A stretch of 64,000 nucleotides of DNA, from assembly GCA_963931925.1 (NCBI GenBank), contig OZ007570.1, forward strand, positions 56,163,580 through 56,227,579, written 5' to 3'. The position numbers were made by a program, and so were the translations under genes. Origin of the DNA: Onchidella celtica. Taxonomy: Eukaryota; Mollusca; Gastropoda; Systellommatophora; Onchidiidae. The notes beneath the pieces were generated by a model. That model was not told the DNA's origin, searched no databases, and saw only the letters and a list, made by a program, of their open reading frames with translations. Of the stretch, positions 1 through 12,369 are shown in pieces. Position 1 is the stretch's first letter. Each line of letters begins with the position of its first letter.

Positions 1-82
1 TCTCTCTTTCTCTTTCTCTCCGTCTTTCCCCTTCTTTCTCTCACTTTCTCCTTCTCTCTCTCTCTCTCTCTCTCCGTCTCTA
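1..82. repeat. TC-rich microsatellite
   Basis: Imperfect (TC)n/(TTTC)n pyrimidine tract on the + strand, running off the left edge. No coding potential. Confidence 0.9.
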
Positions 83-104
83 TTATAATGTTTATTAAAA
101 AATA

Positions 105-200
105 ACATTTCTTACGCGAGGCTTTGCTATATACAACCTTTTCTTCTTGCCAATTTTTTGACTTTGCTTTAAGCTTTGCTGCGACCCCACAGTTTTTCTG
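105..200 (+). repeat. Interspersed repeat with 'acgcgaggctttgct' core
   Basis: The block 'ttacgcgaggctttgct' followed by a T-rich segment and 'gactttgctttaagctttgctgcga' recurs at about 49900-49975 (+), at 49640-49745 and 43935-44045 (both reverse complement), and inside the 80-bp tandem array at 22491-23040. No protein is encoded. It looks like a short non-autonomous element (MITE or SINE fragment); the class is not resolved. Confidence 0.6.
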
Positions 201-539
201 TGGTTTTTATAGTGTATAGATGAACTGTTGCTTGTTTCTGCCTTTTTAATTAAAACTTCTATTGAACGTAGATCTATACATACTGAAACTTATACACTAA
301 AAAAACTCGCGGGATTTTAATAGAACCTCGGGCCGCTCAGACAGCTCGGATTGGCAGGAAAGTTCACATGTGCCTTCATTTCGACCTGCGGAAGGCTGTT
401 TTTTAGATTTGGAGACTTGAAATTGTGGGGAAGTACTTTTTTGAGTTTGCTTTGTGTTGCTAATTGTCTACCCCCGATCCTTCCTTTTCACGAAAGACAT
501 GAACCCATGATTGTTATCATCATATTCTGAAAAAATTCT

Positions 540-1260
540 AGGTTGCGCACCGGTGCGCTTTGTGGATGATCCTACGCATCTCGGTATCGGTATGTTTTTG
601 TGGTGATTCTTTTCCGTCTGAAGTGGTGTCCTTTGGTTTTGCTTTTACTACTCCAAGAATGGGGCAGTTGCTGGTATATACATATCTATATCCGTGTATA
701 TCCGTGCAACATGTTGTATGGATATGGACAGTGCATATCCGTACAACATGTTTACCAAAAAGCGCGACTGGTGAAGGTTTGCTGAAGCAAAACTTCTTAT
801 GGTGTTCACGAATTTAAAGTGGCAACACATGGAATAGTCAGATGGACCTTGGGGGCGTGAGGGTCTAGTCAGTTTGTAAGCCTATCAATGGGCGGTAGTC
901 AGATTGACTAATCAGGCGAAAAGGGGTTGGGGTAGCCATTGGTGATCGACGTACACTCAAGTATTATTATTATTAGCGCAGATCACGCAATCTCCGAGCA
1001 GAAGTCGGATTGTTTTGCTACTAAGCCGATTCACATTTTTAAAAACTATGCAAATTAACAAGGTCAGTAATATGGTATTCCGGTGCGTGTTGTACGGATA
1101 TGCACTGTTGTACAGATATTATGCGCTTCCATCTATTAAACCTTTTTGTATACTGTATACCAACTGTGTCCGATCATAGTGGGCCGTGGCTTCTTTTTTT
1201 TGTGTGTTTGTGGAAAACTGAAGTGGGACGTGGTACAAACAAGGTTAAGAAATACTGGTC
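540..1260. repeat. Gene-free stretch with inverted and direct repeats
   Basis: A perfect 20-bp inverted repeat pairs 728-747 with 1089-1108. Around 680-750 there are further palindromic words ('caacatgttg', 'tatccgt'). The words near 585-640 and 1180-1240 ('ttttgtg...ctgaagtgg') are also similar in direct orientation. No gene was recognised; this is probably a degenerate transposon copy. Confidence 0.45.
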
Positions 1261-1769
1261 TAAAACATTCCATTTCGCGTCATCTGGAAACCTTTTGAAA
1301 TAGTTCCATATAGAAAGTTTAATCTCTCTTGTTTGGCGTTTCGGTTGAAAGGATCCCCCTAAAGTTGTCCAACAAGCCTGTTTTGGAAGTTATCGGGACA
1401 TGTTTTTATGGGCTGCCACGACCCTGTACTGTACACAATGAGAGCGCATTTTCACCTATTTTGTTCCATGCTCTAGTGTGGAATGTGGATAATTTCGTCG
1501 CCGACCAGGAAAACAGTTGTATGTCAAAATCTCTACTTTTCAGGAGAAGCCACCAAAAACGTGTTTCATTCTTGTTATCTGTGTCGTACACATGTTCAAA
1601 CAGAGAAAGACACAGAAGATCGTTTTTGTCCCCCGCAATTCGGCTCAACAGGACATTACAGCTAGAATGATGTTTACCATATTTTGCTGAGGTTCCACGC
1701 CATGTTAGTTCATGTGTCTATGTACCATCACTGCATGTTAGATCACCTACAGACAGTAAACAGTTTAAA

Positions 1770-2095
1770 CTTCCTGGGATGTCCCTTAAGACCATGGGTG
1801 AAAGGTCTTTTTCTTTTCAAGGGCCTCGGATTTGGAATTCTCTGCTTCTGTCTTTGACAGAGACGGAACATTTTATGACTTTTAAACATCAGCTGGAGAG
1901 TCATCTTTTTACACTCTGAATGTCCATCTAGGTTTTTTTTCTTGTTCGTTTGTTTGTTTTTTTCCTGAGTATGTCTGTGTCTTGCGTGTGTGATTTATAA
2001 TCATGATATAAATGTTGTAAAGCGCTTAGACCCTCCCTATTAACGGGATGAAGCACTATGCCATTGCTATATAATATTATTCATATTATTACTAT
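1770..2095 (+). mobile_element. 5'-truncated LINE: ORF2 C-terminus and 3' UTR
   Basis: The + frame at about 1798-1920 reads ERSFSFQGPRIWNSL...FKHQLESHLFTL and a stop. This is the C-terminal motif of CR1/L2-like non-LTR retrotransposon ORF2 proteins (family knowledge). It is followed by a 3' UTR with 'tgtaaagcgcttagaccctccc...gggatgaagcactat', a typical LINE tail in invertebrates. There is no complete RT domain, so this is a dead 5'-truncated copy. Confidence 0.7.
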
Positions 2096-2104
2096 TATTA
2101 TTTT

Positions 2105-2255
2105 AATAAGCCTGTTCTTGAGTTATGATATGTTTATGTAATTATGCCTTAGATGTCCGTGCGCACCATAATTATATGTGCCCTTAAACGCTCTGTGAAA
2201 GAGAATTTCCCTCAAGATATAATAAAGTGATTCTTATCTTACCGTATCTTATTTC
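2105..2255 (+). repeat. LINE/SINE-like 3' tail, copy 1
   Basis: Shares 'aagcct...ttatgata...cttaaacgc...ctcaag...taataaag.gattcttatcttac' with 5735-5885. The conserved 3' end (AATAAAG-GATTCTTATCTTA) looks like the 3' terminus used for target-primed reverse transcription. No coding sequence. Confidence 0.6.
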
Positions 2256-3350
2256 AAAGTAATTCTTGCAACAAAAGTTGCAACGCTTGCCTTGTAACCC
2301 AGCTAATTAGATCGGCGAGGTCAAAAACTATGACATGCCAGAGTTTCAAGTTTTGGAAAATACGACATACCGCATTTTTTTTTTTTTTTTGTTTGGACGG
2401 CCACGCTTTGCAGTTTGTGTAAACAGAAGTGGGAAAAGGATATAACCCCACCTCACACTCAGACTGGAAACGCTTTTTTCTTCCACTATTTAGTTTTTAA
2501 TCCTTTTAAGGACTCTGGTTCCTCTCTTTCAGCATGACGGTGCTATATCTTAGGTTCGGGCCGCAGATTAGTCATCGTCGAGGAGGTAATGTTGAAAGTA
2601 CCGAGAGACATTAGTTACTGTGGGGCCTTTGCCGACGAGTTTGGAACTTGAAATCTCTGGAAAATGGATCCTGCGCAATGACAGTCTGACACTTGAACCG
2701 GCAAGTTAGTTACTGTCTTCTGTCGGGATTTTAGCCTCCCCCCCCCCTCCCCCCCCTTTTTTTTTAGCACAGTAAGTCATTATCAGTGACGAGACTTGGA
2801 GTCCTGTCAACCACTGAGTGCCTTAATTGAAAAAAAAATATCGACAGATATTGCTTTCGTTTGACCCCCCCCCCCCCAAACCGAAGAAAAACAAATCTCT
2901 TAGCGATACTCGACCTTAGAATGTCTCACTCAGAACTGTGCTACTATGCTAGTGAAATTGATTTTTGCTTTTGTTCAATTTTATTTCCGTTTTAAGGGCC
3001 CGATTTGTTGCTCAGACCAAAATATATTGTGTTTTATTACCCAAGACTGAAAAGTCGCTTGAGCTGGGTTTTCACGTGCAGGGAAAGAGAAATGGCTACC
3101 GGACGTCAAAAACCCGTCAAGCAGAGAAATAGACAGAATGTTTTCATGTGTACAAAATTAGAAACGCCATTTCCGTACACACGGAATCACTCTTTACTAC
3201 TTTGATTGATTTTTGACATTTCCGTTTCCTTACACACGAAAACCCAGCTTTATGCGGCCGTGAAGATTTCAAAATGTGACACAAACAATACTACATCTCC
3301 AACAAGCGCTACTTAACTGACATACTCAATAGTATGCCGAGACAAGAAAC
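2256..3350. other. No gene recognised
   Basis: AT-rich sequence with several C/T homopolymers (2735-2765, 2864-2877). The ORFs here are short and match no family I know. Confidence 0.6.
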
Positions 3351-3533
3351 TATCAGTACAATGGACAGCCCCCATCAGTACAATGGACAGCCCCCATCAG
3401 TACAATGGACAACCCCCATCAATACGATGAACAGTCCTCATAAGTACGATGGACAGCCCCTCATCAGTACAATGAACAGTCCTCATCAGTACAATGGACA
3501 GCTTCCATCAGTACAATGGACAGCCCCCATGAA
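3351..3533 (+). repeat. Minisatellite, ~22-bp unit
   Basis: About eight imperfect copies of a 22-bp unit (core 'atcagtacaatggacagccc'). An ORF spans it only because few stops occur in the unit; its translation is a simple repeat and I do not treat it as a gene. Confidence 0.9.
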
Positions 3534-5315
3534 CATGCCATTACTAATCCTAAGTTTCAATGCCAGTTATTTTTTTTAACATCAAAACAAGTGACACTGA
3601 ACGAAATAACGGTGCTTTCTCGAGTCCAATAACAAATATAAGGCTATAATAAAATAAGTTCTATCAACCATTCTCCACAAAGCACAATGGAAGCTTCAAA
3701 TAATAATTAATATGTTAGACCAGGGGTCTGTGGCGGTTATCGACCCCGAGTACTCAGTAGAAATATATATACCTAACTATGAACACATGTACGTATGCAA
3801 AGGGCAGCGAGTGGCATGTTGTACAGTATGCATACATTTCTTGTAATAAATGGCAAGCTGTCATCTACTCTCACTTCAACAACTTCATAGCTCTTTGTTC
3901 CCTCTTCACATACATAGCAGATTTTTTGCTACACTGGTGATTCATCTTAGCAGCCACCCATAAAGGGGGGGGGGGGTCACACCCAGAGTATGGAAAGAAT
4001 ACAATGGTATATTGCTTTCTTTATGTTTTTTCTTTACCAACTCTTAACATGTAGGATTGTATAAATATCAAAGACAGGCTATGTTTCTAATGAAACAGTT
4101 AAATTGTTCGTGTAAAAACTGCCATTTGAAGTTTCAAAATACCAAGGCTTTATGATGGACATTTAACGTTTCTTCTGGCCGTGCGCTAGTATAAGGTTGG
4201 GAGAGGGGCGTGGGAGTCAAGCATGTGAAAATCATACATAGTACATGCTGGGGGAGGGACCAAAAAATCGCTAAAATCCAGCGCACGTTTCCTCATGGAT
4301 GCCCCCTGATGGTGTATTGTTCAACTTCACATTTGGCTGACGAATGGGTCCAGGATTCCTGGGTCCATTCCACCCATCGTGCCAAATCAGTTGCTAAGTC
4401 GTATAACGTGATATTGATTAACGGAGTCATATTGAACTCATGCAGGTATTTTATTCATAGATATCATTTGGACATGCAAGAAGAGACACCCAGGATCACA
4501 ATCAACCAGAACTCCAGTTTGCACCGATATCACCCTTGCCATATAAACGGGCCATTTCCCGCGCTATCTAAATTACCGATCTGAGTAATTGGGTCACATA
4601 ATATTGGCTGGGTTGTTGTAAACAGAGTGCTTCTGATGAAAACCATCAATTTTGCGCTTATACAGAATACATCTGTCAATACTGCACTGATGATTATTTG
4701 TGCACCATTACCGTAATCATTGTTGACCTCATTCTTTTGAACCTCATATCAAGGCCCAGTGGATGATTGGACTGTTAAACTGGGTCACACATTATAATCC
4801 CAAATTTCTGATGTTGACTGCTGAAAATAGCTAACAGTCTTTAAAGCCATAACGTTGGACTTTGATGTGAACACACTTTTGATGTGTATTACATTTTGTA
4901 TTACTTTTCAACTTGAACACTCCTAATTAATGAACAATAGCCCAGTTATAGTAACCCACAAACTAACATGATATACAGTACATGACCCCAGGCAAATGAG
5001 ATCAAAGTACGTTAATTACTTCTCGAACTGGGATTTTTAATTGTGCGTATTTCTCAGACTGTAAACATCTGCGTTCGTGCCATCAATCGTTTTGATCTTG
5101 AAACTGACGCAAAGTTAAATATGTTTGTGAAAGTACATAAGGGCAGAAAGGTTTTCTAGCACGTTAATCTTTTTCCTCACTGAATTGGTGAAAATATTTT
5201 TAAAATTTTGATGCTAACGGGGAACATTTCGAGTATTTGAGGTCTTTATTTTAGGAGGTTCGCTGCCCTTGGCATTTACACCTCACTTTACTTGTTTTAT
5301 TATTTCTTGTTCTGG
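3534..5315. other. No gene recognised
   Basis: Moderately AT-rich. A 124-codon ORF at 4210-4584 shows no domain or signal and lies in unremarkable sequence. A G13 run sits at about 5317-5331. Confidence 0.55.
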
Positions 5316-5704
5316 CGGGGGGGGGGGGGGGATGATATGGATAAATTTTAATCTATTAATTTCAATTTTGCCCGGGCAGCGGCCTTTCGGCCTGCTCTTT
5401 ACGATTTCCAACTGCCAAGGTATCTTTAACGTGCGCAACGTGCACACGGGCCCTCCGAATTTTTTCGTCCTTATCCGAGAAGACTAGGTACTCGATCCTA
5501 TCCCCCCAATAGGACCAGGGACTTGAAAATATGAGAAAAATCCAATTTCCAAGAACTACTCGATCCTACCCCCCAATAGGACCAGGGACTTGAAAATATG
5601 AGAAAAATCCACTTTCCAACATGCCTGCACTGCCCGGGTTTAGAACCCGGGACCCTTGGCATGAGAGGCGAGCACCTTGCCTCTAGACCACCTTGTCCCC
5701 TGGA
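5316..5704 (-). mobile_element. tRNA-derived SINE, copy A (with internal duplication)
   Basis: Minus-strand copy of the SINE also found at 9769, 37760 and 39036. The head carries a pol III-like A region ('ggtggtctagaggcaagg') and a B box ('gggttctaaaccc'), then a conserved body ('ggacgaaaaaattcgg', 'gtgcacgttgcgcacgttaaag', 'aaagagcaggcc'). About 69 bp ('actcgatcc...tttccaa') are tandemly duplicated at 5489-5557 and 5558-5620, which is peculiar to this copy. Confidence 0.85.
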
Positions 5705-5734
5705 ACATTTCGAGAGAAGTTGAGTTACTTTATA

Positions 5735-5885
5735 TAACAAGCCTACTCTTGGCTTATGATATAATTATTATGTAATAATACATTAGATGTGTTTACCATG
5801 TATGCACTCTTAAACGCGGCGTGAACGGGACTTTTTCCTCAAGGGCTAATAAAGAGATTCTTATCTATCTTAACTTATCTTATTT
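5735..5885 (+). repeat. LINE/SINE-like 3' tail, copy 2
   Basis: Second copy of the 2105-2255 tail, ending in repeated TATCTTA words. It abuts the SINE at 5316-5704. Confidence 0.6.
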
Positions 5886-7370
5886 ACAAAGTGGGTGACT
5901 TCCTCATTTACTCTCAACTCTCCATATTAATGGAGGTTGTTTTGATTTTCTGGTTTTCGTCTGTATTTGTCTGGTTTGATTTTTGTTCATGTGTTTGCTT
6001 ACTTGTTTATACATTGGCTGAAGAAAGCATGCTACTGGAGAACGTTGTGGTATATCAATCGGAAAGCTGCATAATAATGCTTTAGAAGGTTGTCGTTAAT
6101 CATGAAGTTGAGAAATGATTAAGAGAAAGACGGCAATATAGAAATAATAATTCGCTACTTCTTGTCATCATTTCTGTCAAATGCTTTATGCCACAGCGAG
6201 AGATTAATTAGTGAAGTGACACTCTGATATCAAAATAATGTAAACAATGAAATGACGTCTCTCGCCAAATAGCTCGTGCCTTGCGGCCTGAGCACTTCAT
6301 CATTCAGATTCGAGCACAAATGAAACATCTGTCACTTGTAGCAATCCCGGGGCTTCTACTCCGTGGGCAGTTCTGAGAGCTGATGGAGATTTAGCATCAA
6401 CAAACAAACCCTTGCACGGAATCGAGACTTTCATGGTTGCCCGGGAAGCCATGGCATTAAGATAAATGTGTCACGGAACGTAGCCAAGAAAGTGTCCGTT
6501 TTCTAGTTGTTCAAGTTTTTTTTTTTTTACTTAAAAAATCATGAAGGTCTTCAGTGATCCAAAGTTTTCCTGGTCGTTGTATTTTTTATTTAGATGTTAT
6601 TTTTCTTTCAGAATTTATTGATTTTGTTTTGGTTAACAAGTGGCTCTGCAAACTACCTCTCCACCCTCTCTTTCTCTGTCCCATTCTCTTTCCCTGCCTT
6701 TCCTCTGCCCCCCCCCTTTCCCTTACCCAATCCGTTTCCCTTACCCCCTTTTCTATTTTTGTCATGTGTAATTTTTGTGCCAAGCCCTGCTATGACTTTA
6801 TAGTGGTGTTTGATTTGGCAATGTTAGTGGGAGGAGTCATCCCCGTCTCATAGCCACGTGTTTATCTATGGGTGAATGGGTGACTGGGTGGGATTTGTGG
6901 ATGTCATGATTAAGTTCAGGGCCGTTCAATTTTTTATCTTTTTTCAAATTTTGTCCTCCGTGTGTATTCCAGGAAGATAAAAGTTGAATTGCTTCCCGGT
7001 TCAAAGTCACTGTAAATGATCTGCATCGGTGATTCATAACTTTTTAAACCCATTTCTCCTGACATTCATGTTTCAGGGCTTTATTTGTCTCACTGGCGGA
7101 TTTTTTTTGAGGACTATTTTCTACTGTCTCATATTTTACTTCGCCTAGAGATTTTTGATACATCGTTAATTGACAAATTCCATAGAGGTAGCAATGCTGA
7201 TGGGGCAATCCGAATCAATGGTAGTCAGGAATGGAGATTGAGTTGAACGTCAGTAGAAAATTACTATGCACAATAAGGACACAGTTTAAAAAAAAAAAAA
7301 ACGTGTTGTTTTTTTAAAATTTGTTTGCTTTTTTTGACAGTGCATGCAGTATGCCTCACTGGGCTATTAT
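5886..7370. other. No gene recognised
   Basis: Contains a pyrimidine-rich tract (about 6655-6760) that opens several spurious ORFs on both strands. No domain, splice-bounded exon or RNA gene was recognised. Confidence 0.55.
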
Positions 7371-7600
7371 CATACTCAACCCAGAACGCCACAGCCAGTT
7401 GCTGCCAGCAAAATTTAAACCCAAAAAATTATAGCAGAAGCTGAGTGTGTCTGTTGACAGGGCATAGTATGATGGGGTCTTCCCGGATATACTAGGAAGA
7501 TATAGGAAACTATGGTGTGCACTTCCTGCCTTCCAGCAGCTGACTGTACCGTTCCAGGTTTATTATGTACCCCCTTCATTTGTAACATCTTGGGTATTTC
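7371..7600. repeat. Dispersed repeat 'ccacagcca-ttgctgcc' family, copy 1
   Basis: Shares an ordered series of blocks ('ccacagcc.gttgctgcca.caaaat', 'catagtatgat...tcttcccggat.tact', 'tatggtgtgcactt.ctg') with 46697-46825 plus 47586-47650. Non-coding. Confidence 0.65.
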
Positions 7601-7950
7601 CCGCCATAAATCCCAAAATTTTCCCGATACTATGACTGCTAGATTTAAGCATGCACCTGTGGGTACGTGCAGTTCATGAGACCATTGCTTTTCCTCTTTC
7701 ATTGTAGACCAGAAGTAAATTATCACTAACCCCCTTTTGTAATTTTGAGTGCGGTGATCTAGCCTTCCTCTACAATGTACCAGGAAGGATGCTCCTTCGT
7801 TGTCGTAAAAACCATTGCATGCTCATCGTTAGACAATAACTTTAGTAAATTCGGCGTTAGTATTGAAAGGAACAGGTCACTCTGAAATAATTATGCAAGT
7901 AGACAAAATCAAAGGAAGGGCGCCATGATATGGAGCACTAGGAAAGTAAT

Positions 7951-8197
7951 CGCGACCTCAGTTCATGCTTGTTCCAACTCTACTTTTTGCCACAACTGAG
8001 AAATTCGATGTTAAACGTTTGCGACTTCAGTATCATGATAAATCATTGGAATAAATCGGAACTGTGAAACAGCTTGATAAGTGCCACAGCACATTTTAAA
8101 CGAGTTTCAAAGTATGCATTTGTTATACCTCTCCTACATACTAAAAGATCTCCAGTTTTTCAGAAAATGGAATAAAACAAACAAGAACCAGGTCGCG
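7951..8197. mobile_element. Short TIR element (MITE-like), copy 1
   Basis: The left end 'cgcgacctcagttc...cttgttcc' is the imperfect inverse of the right end 'ggaat...caaacaagaaccaggtcgcg'. The interior carries 'gtgccacagcacattttaaac'. A reverse-oriented relative lies at about 25007-25260. No ORF, so non-autonomous. Confidence 0.6.
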
Positions 8198-9768
8198 TCA
8201 TTTCAAGATGCATCCCTTTTCACAAATCAGGCGTGGACTATTACGTGGGTGTTACAAAGTAAAACTTGACTTGTTTGCCAGGACATTTGCTCTATTTCCT
8301 TAATTACCTCTTCCCGATAAGAGCAATCCTTGGACCTTATCAGGCGCCTGTAGTTCAGTAGAGGACTATACGGTTCTTTGTGAAGTGAGCATTTTGGCTG
8401 AAAACGTTTATCCTCACACCCAAGACCTTTCATGATAGCATACTTTCAACCATAGCATTCATGTGCTATAGGTCTGCTTCGTTTTGCATAAGCAAAGTAA
8501 TTGCTCTCTTTAGCGGACAGGCATATTTGATTTTCCGAAAATTTGCCCCAGATCTCTAAGATTTCAAGTAACTATGTAACAAGTGCGCTTCAACATACAA
8601 GTCAATGTGTCGATATCATGTCTCTGCGCGGCGCTCGATTAACCCTCGTAGTTTAAAGTGCTGACGTCGGGAAATGGGTGACCTTGCAGATTCAAAATAA
8701 CTGTACCGACGTAGAAAATTAATACTTAAAATGGCCATGATTGAAGGATACACATGAAAGAGTTTATTTTTAGGAGGATGACAAATAAATTGTCTCATTG
8801 GATCAAATTCTTTCATATTTAATATATTTTTTTAAAACAGTATTTCAATATCAACCCTATCTCTACGTCTCATTAAAAAAAAACAAGACAAAACAAGAGA
8901 AACGTAAGCACAAGCCAAATAATACGCTCCCCCCCCCCCCACCCCTTTTTTTTCCTTCATCTTTTATTCCTTCCAACCAGGAATCCGAAACAGAATATGG
9001 AGAGGTCAACAGTGGCGTGTGTTGACGAAAACAGAATATTTTCGCGGCCTTCGGGTCGTACTGATCAAGCTATGAAAAATGTCAACAACTGAGCAGATAA
9101 AAACCTGCTCGATAAAAATTCCACTCAAGATTTGTAGTGCCGGCCATTTAGTCTGACTGGATCGTGAGTACTCTTGTCGGAACTGAAAACCGAAACCCGG
9201 GGAGTGAAATGTTCTAACCATCTGAAACGTTTTTAACATCTCCGGTAAAACCACCGATACACATGTATAATGTCGTGTACATCATGAAATGTACCACTGC
9301 CACGGAATCTGAGCACCAGTCATGTCATTTTCAGTAAAGTTCGCTTTAGCTGAACTGGGATGTTGATTTCTCGAGTACACAAAGACAGATCGTTGCCATT
9401 AGGGCTAAATTAAACTACTCAAGACAGTATTCTGCCGCCACGGAGCATGGATTACCCCAGTAAAACAACGAAATCACGTCTATTGAGAATGTGGTGACCT
9501 AGTTCGATTCTTTGTTCTTGTCGGGTGGTAAGTAAACAAATACATAATTACAATTCTTGTCTTTGATGGTGATTGTAGCCCTCGTAATTACTTAAACAGA
9601 TGTGACCCTGGCTTGACTCAGGAGTCACGTTATTGTGGTGAGCGACTGGACTCATCTGATTGGATGAGACTAACACAAGAGCCTGAAGAGTCTCCGCCAT
9701 TTTCCTACCTAATGTTGTTAGGGACGCGTAGTTCAATTACAATGCCAAATAGAGAAATATTGATATAT
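8198..9768. other. No gene recognised
   Basis: Short ORFs only, with no recognisable domain. A C-rich homopolymer tract lies at about 8929-8946. Confidence 0.55.
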
Positions 9769-10182
9769 GGGGACAAGGTGGTCTAGAGGCAAGGTGCTCC
9801 CCTCTCATGCCAAGGGTACCGGGTTCAAAATCCGGCCGGTGCAGACATGTTGGAAGTTTGGGTTTTTTCTCATATTTTCGTGTCCCTGATCCTATTGGGG
9901 GGGGGGGGGGTAGGATCGAGTACCTAGTCTTCTCGGATAAGGACAAAAAAATTCGGAGGGCCCGTGTGCACGTTGCGCACGTTGAAGACACCTTGGCAGT
10001 TGGAAATCGAAAAGAGCAGGCCGAACCGGCCGCTGCCCGGGCAAAATCAAATCAAATTCATCCTTACCGCCGATCGGCGCTGCACTGTGGCGACGACGTG
10101 CCTGCTCCAGTTGCAACTGGGTGCAATGACACAAAGGCAAATTTCCCAAATGGGATTAAAGTAGTATACAAATACAAATATT
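9769..10182 (+). mobile_element. tRNA-derived SINE, copy B (near full length)
   Basis: The head has an A-box-like 'ggtggtctagaggcaagg' and a B-box-like 'gggttcaaaatcc'. The body has 'attcggagggcccgtgtgcacg', and the 3' domain has 'cgctgcactgtggcgacgacgtgcc' and 'gcaaatttcccaaatgggatta', ending in an (ACAAAT)n-type tail. The ORFs across it are incidental. G13 near 9898-9911 is inside the element. Confidence 0.88.
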
Positions 10183-10329
10183 GAGTTGTGTTAACTGTTC
10201 AGCAATGGCAATAATTGCTCTCACCCCTTGTTCTATCAGATAGTCCGATCTGTTAGTCAAACAATCTTTTTTGCCACCCGCAATTCGAAGTAGTAGATCT
10301 TAGTGTTTCCTGCATTTGTAGTTTGCTGT

Positions 10330-10550
10330 TGTTAGACTTCCTAATGGACTGTTCTGACAGTGTGTGTGCGTGTGTGTGTGTGACTAATGTTCTTATTTGC
10401 TGGTAATGTTGTGTGAGCAATGTGCGTGTGTGTCGTATGCGTTAAAGACCTGTAGGTCTTAGATATTGTATTTACTGTGGTACCACTACTGATGCTGTGA
10501 CAATAAAATTTCCTGGAAACAGGATAATAAGGTCATATCTCATCTTATTT
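10330..10550 (+). repeat. Probable LINE 3' tail with GT repeats
   Basis: Ends '...gctgtgacaataaaatttcctgg' followed by 'ataaggtcatatctcatcttatttta', a layout typical of a retroposon 3' end. (GT)n tracts occur at 10360-10382 and 10420-10432. No ORF was identified. Confidence 0.4.
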
Positions 10551-12340
10551 TATAGTGTAAAATACCAAGCGTCCCCAACAACAGCCGTACTTCCATTTTG
10601 CCATCAAATCACCTCCACTCACCCTCTCTCCCTTTTTTTTTTCGGTGGGTGGTAAATGGAATCTTCTGGTAGGGTCTTCCGACTTTTCTTTCGACCTGCT
10701 ATATTCCGTAAATCGTCCTGCTTTTTCCTAGCACAACGTGGCCGTCGTGGTGTCGCCGTGGTCTTTCCAAACTCTGAACTCCACCCCCCCCCACCCCCCA
10801 CTTTTTTGTGCTTGGAAATACCAACTACATCATTTTTGCCTTCCAGCTTTATTCTCCTTTGTATGATCTAATTCTGTTGTCATGTCATCATGGTCTTTGT
10901 CCTCAGCGACCAGTTTATATCCCGTAAAAAGCCACGGAGCTTGAAGATTATCCTTTTTTACCTTCTATATTAATTAGGATGTACAAAGGAGCCCAGGTAA
11001 CATGTTGCCGCGAGTAGCCTACGTATTAATTAAAGCGTCAAAGAACCCCGTGTTGCTTGCAAAACTGCGCTTTTACCACTTCTGACACATTCTGTAAAGG
11101 AATACATTCTTCGCAACAAATCGCAAGGCAAATGTCAACGAGAGTCGACGTAAACATGGGCATTCATTATTTGATATGCTATTCGAAAAGAAAACGGTGA
11201 TTATGAATTAACCCTCTAATTAGACTATAAACTACTGGTATGAAACGCCAGGGCGATGGCATATGAAGGCACATGGTGGCACAATGAAATACACAATCAG
11301 AGACGTGACTTTGTGCACAGTTTTCACAACTCTTTCAGGGTTTTTGCTTCATCAGTGAGTTATCATACTCCTGGGCCCTCTTCCTTCCTTCCTTCCTACA
11401 TTTATTTATTTATTTATTTATTTACAAGGTATTTATTTGAAAACAGCCTCTTTGGCACCGCGGCAATTCTAATTTCAAAAGTAATTATTCTGGCTGACCA
11501 CACCAGACGGAGCCTGACAACACCCTTTATCCACGAAACTGATCAGAATAAGGACGTCGCAATATAACAGTGATGATTGGCCCTGATTGACCCTGTCATT
11601 AACCTGAACCTTACCTTTACTCCTTGCCCAAATCTTAATAATAATAATACTCATAATGATAATGATAATTATTACTGTACTGTTATTATTATTATTATAT
11701 TCGAAAAAAAAAAAAAGAGCACACACTGCCTCATTAAGCATAGGAGTGATGAGGCACATAGGAACTTCATCAATAAATCTGTCTGGCCAAGAATTTCTCG
11801 AAACCGTCTTTAATGATTACTTTGTACCGAGTTCACCAGACTATAATATATTTTTTGTTTTGTTTTGCTACTACAGATCTGACAATTGGTGAATGGAAAA
11901 CATGCCGAGCATCACACGGAATCAAGTAGATCAGAACTTCAGATGACGCCCCTCTCCAAATAATATTCCGGAACCACTCCAGCTATTAGACCCCGATAAA
12001 TACGCTCCACCCATGACGTCATTTTTGAGTGGGCCTCTGGATGGGTTATTTTACATTTGGCTGTGAACACATACAAAAATACTCAGTGCTCCTCTTTGTC
12101 CCGTTAGACCTCACCGAGAGTGCGGTTGTGTTTATATTTCTAACCTGGATTTGAGCACTACTAAAGGATCCTGTCTCATTCGATGATCCAGCGCTATTTG
12201 AGCTTCAATGGAACTGAGTACATCATAAAAAAATTGATAAACAGTTTCATTCCAGGCGACAACGGACTCGACTGTCTGATAGAACTGGGGACGAATTAAT
12301 AATAAGTTGCACGACTGGCTGATTCAGTAAGTGGGATAGG
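10551..12340. other. No gene recognised; microsatellites
   Basis: Holds (TTCC)n then (ATTT)n at about 11383-11425 and (AAT)n/(ATT)n at 11636-11700. A palindromic CRE-like TGACGTCA lies at 12014-12021, about 0.8 kb upstream of the GPCR start. Confidence 0.55.
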
Positions 12341-12349
12341 ATCAGACAC

Positions 12350-12358
12350 TATATAAAT
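12350..12358 (+). promoter_or_regulatory. Candidate TATA box upstream of the GPCR
   Basis: 'ctatataaatgg' matches the TATA consensus and lies about 480 bp upstream of the chosen ATG. The distance implies a long 5' UTR or a leader intron. Suggestive only; no initiator was verified. Confidence 0.3.
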
Positions 12359-12369
12359 GGCAGGCCTTT

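Noticed and set aside
1329..1670. 113-codon ORF
   Set aside because: No recognisable domain; lies beside degenerate LINE sequence.
3334..3579. 81-codon ORF with Gln/Pro/Ser-rich repeats
   Set aside because: Explained by a 22-bp minisatellite.
4210..4584. 124-codon ORF
   Set aside because: No domain, signal peptide or splice context; composition like its surroundings.
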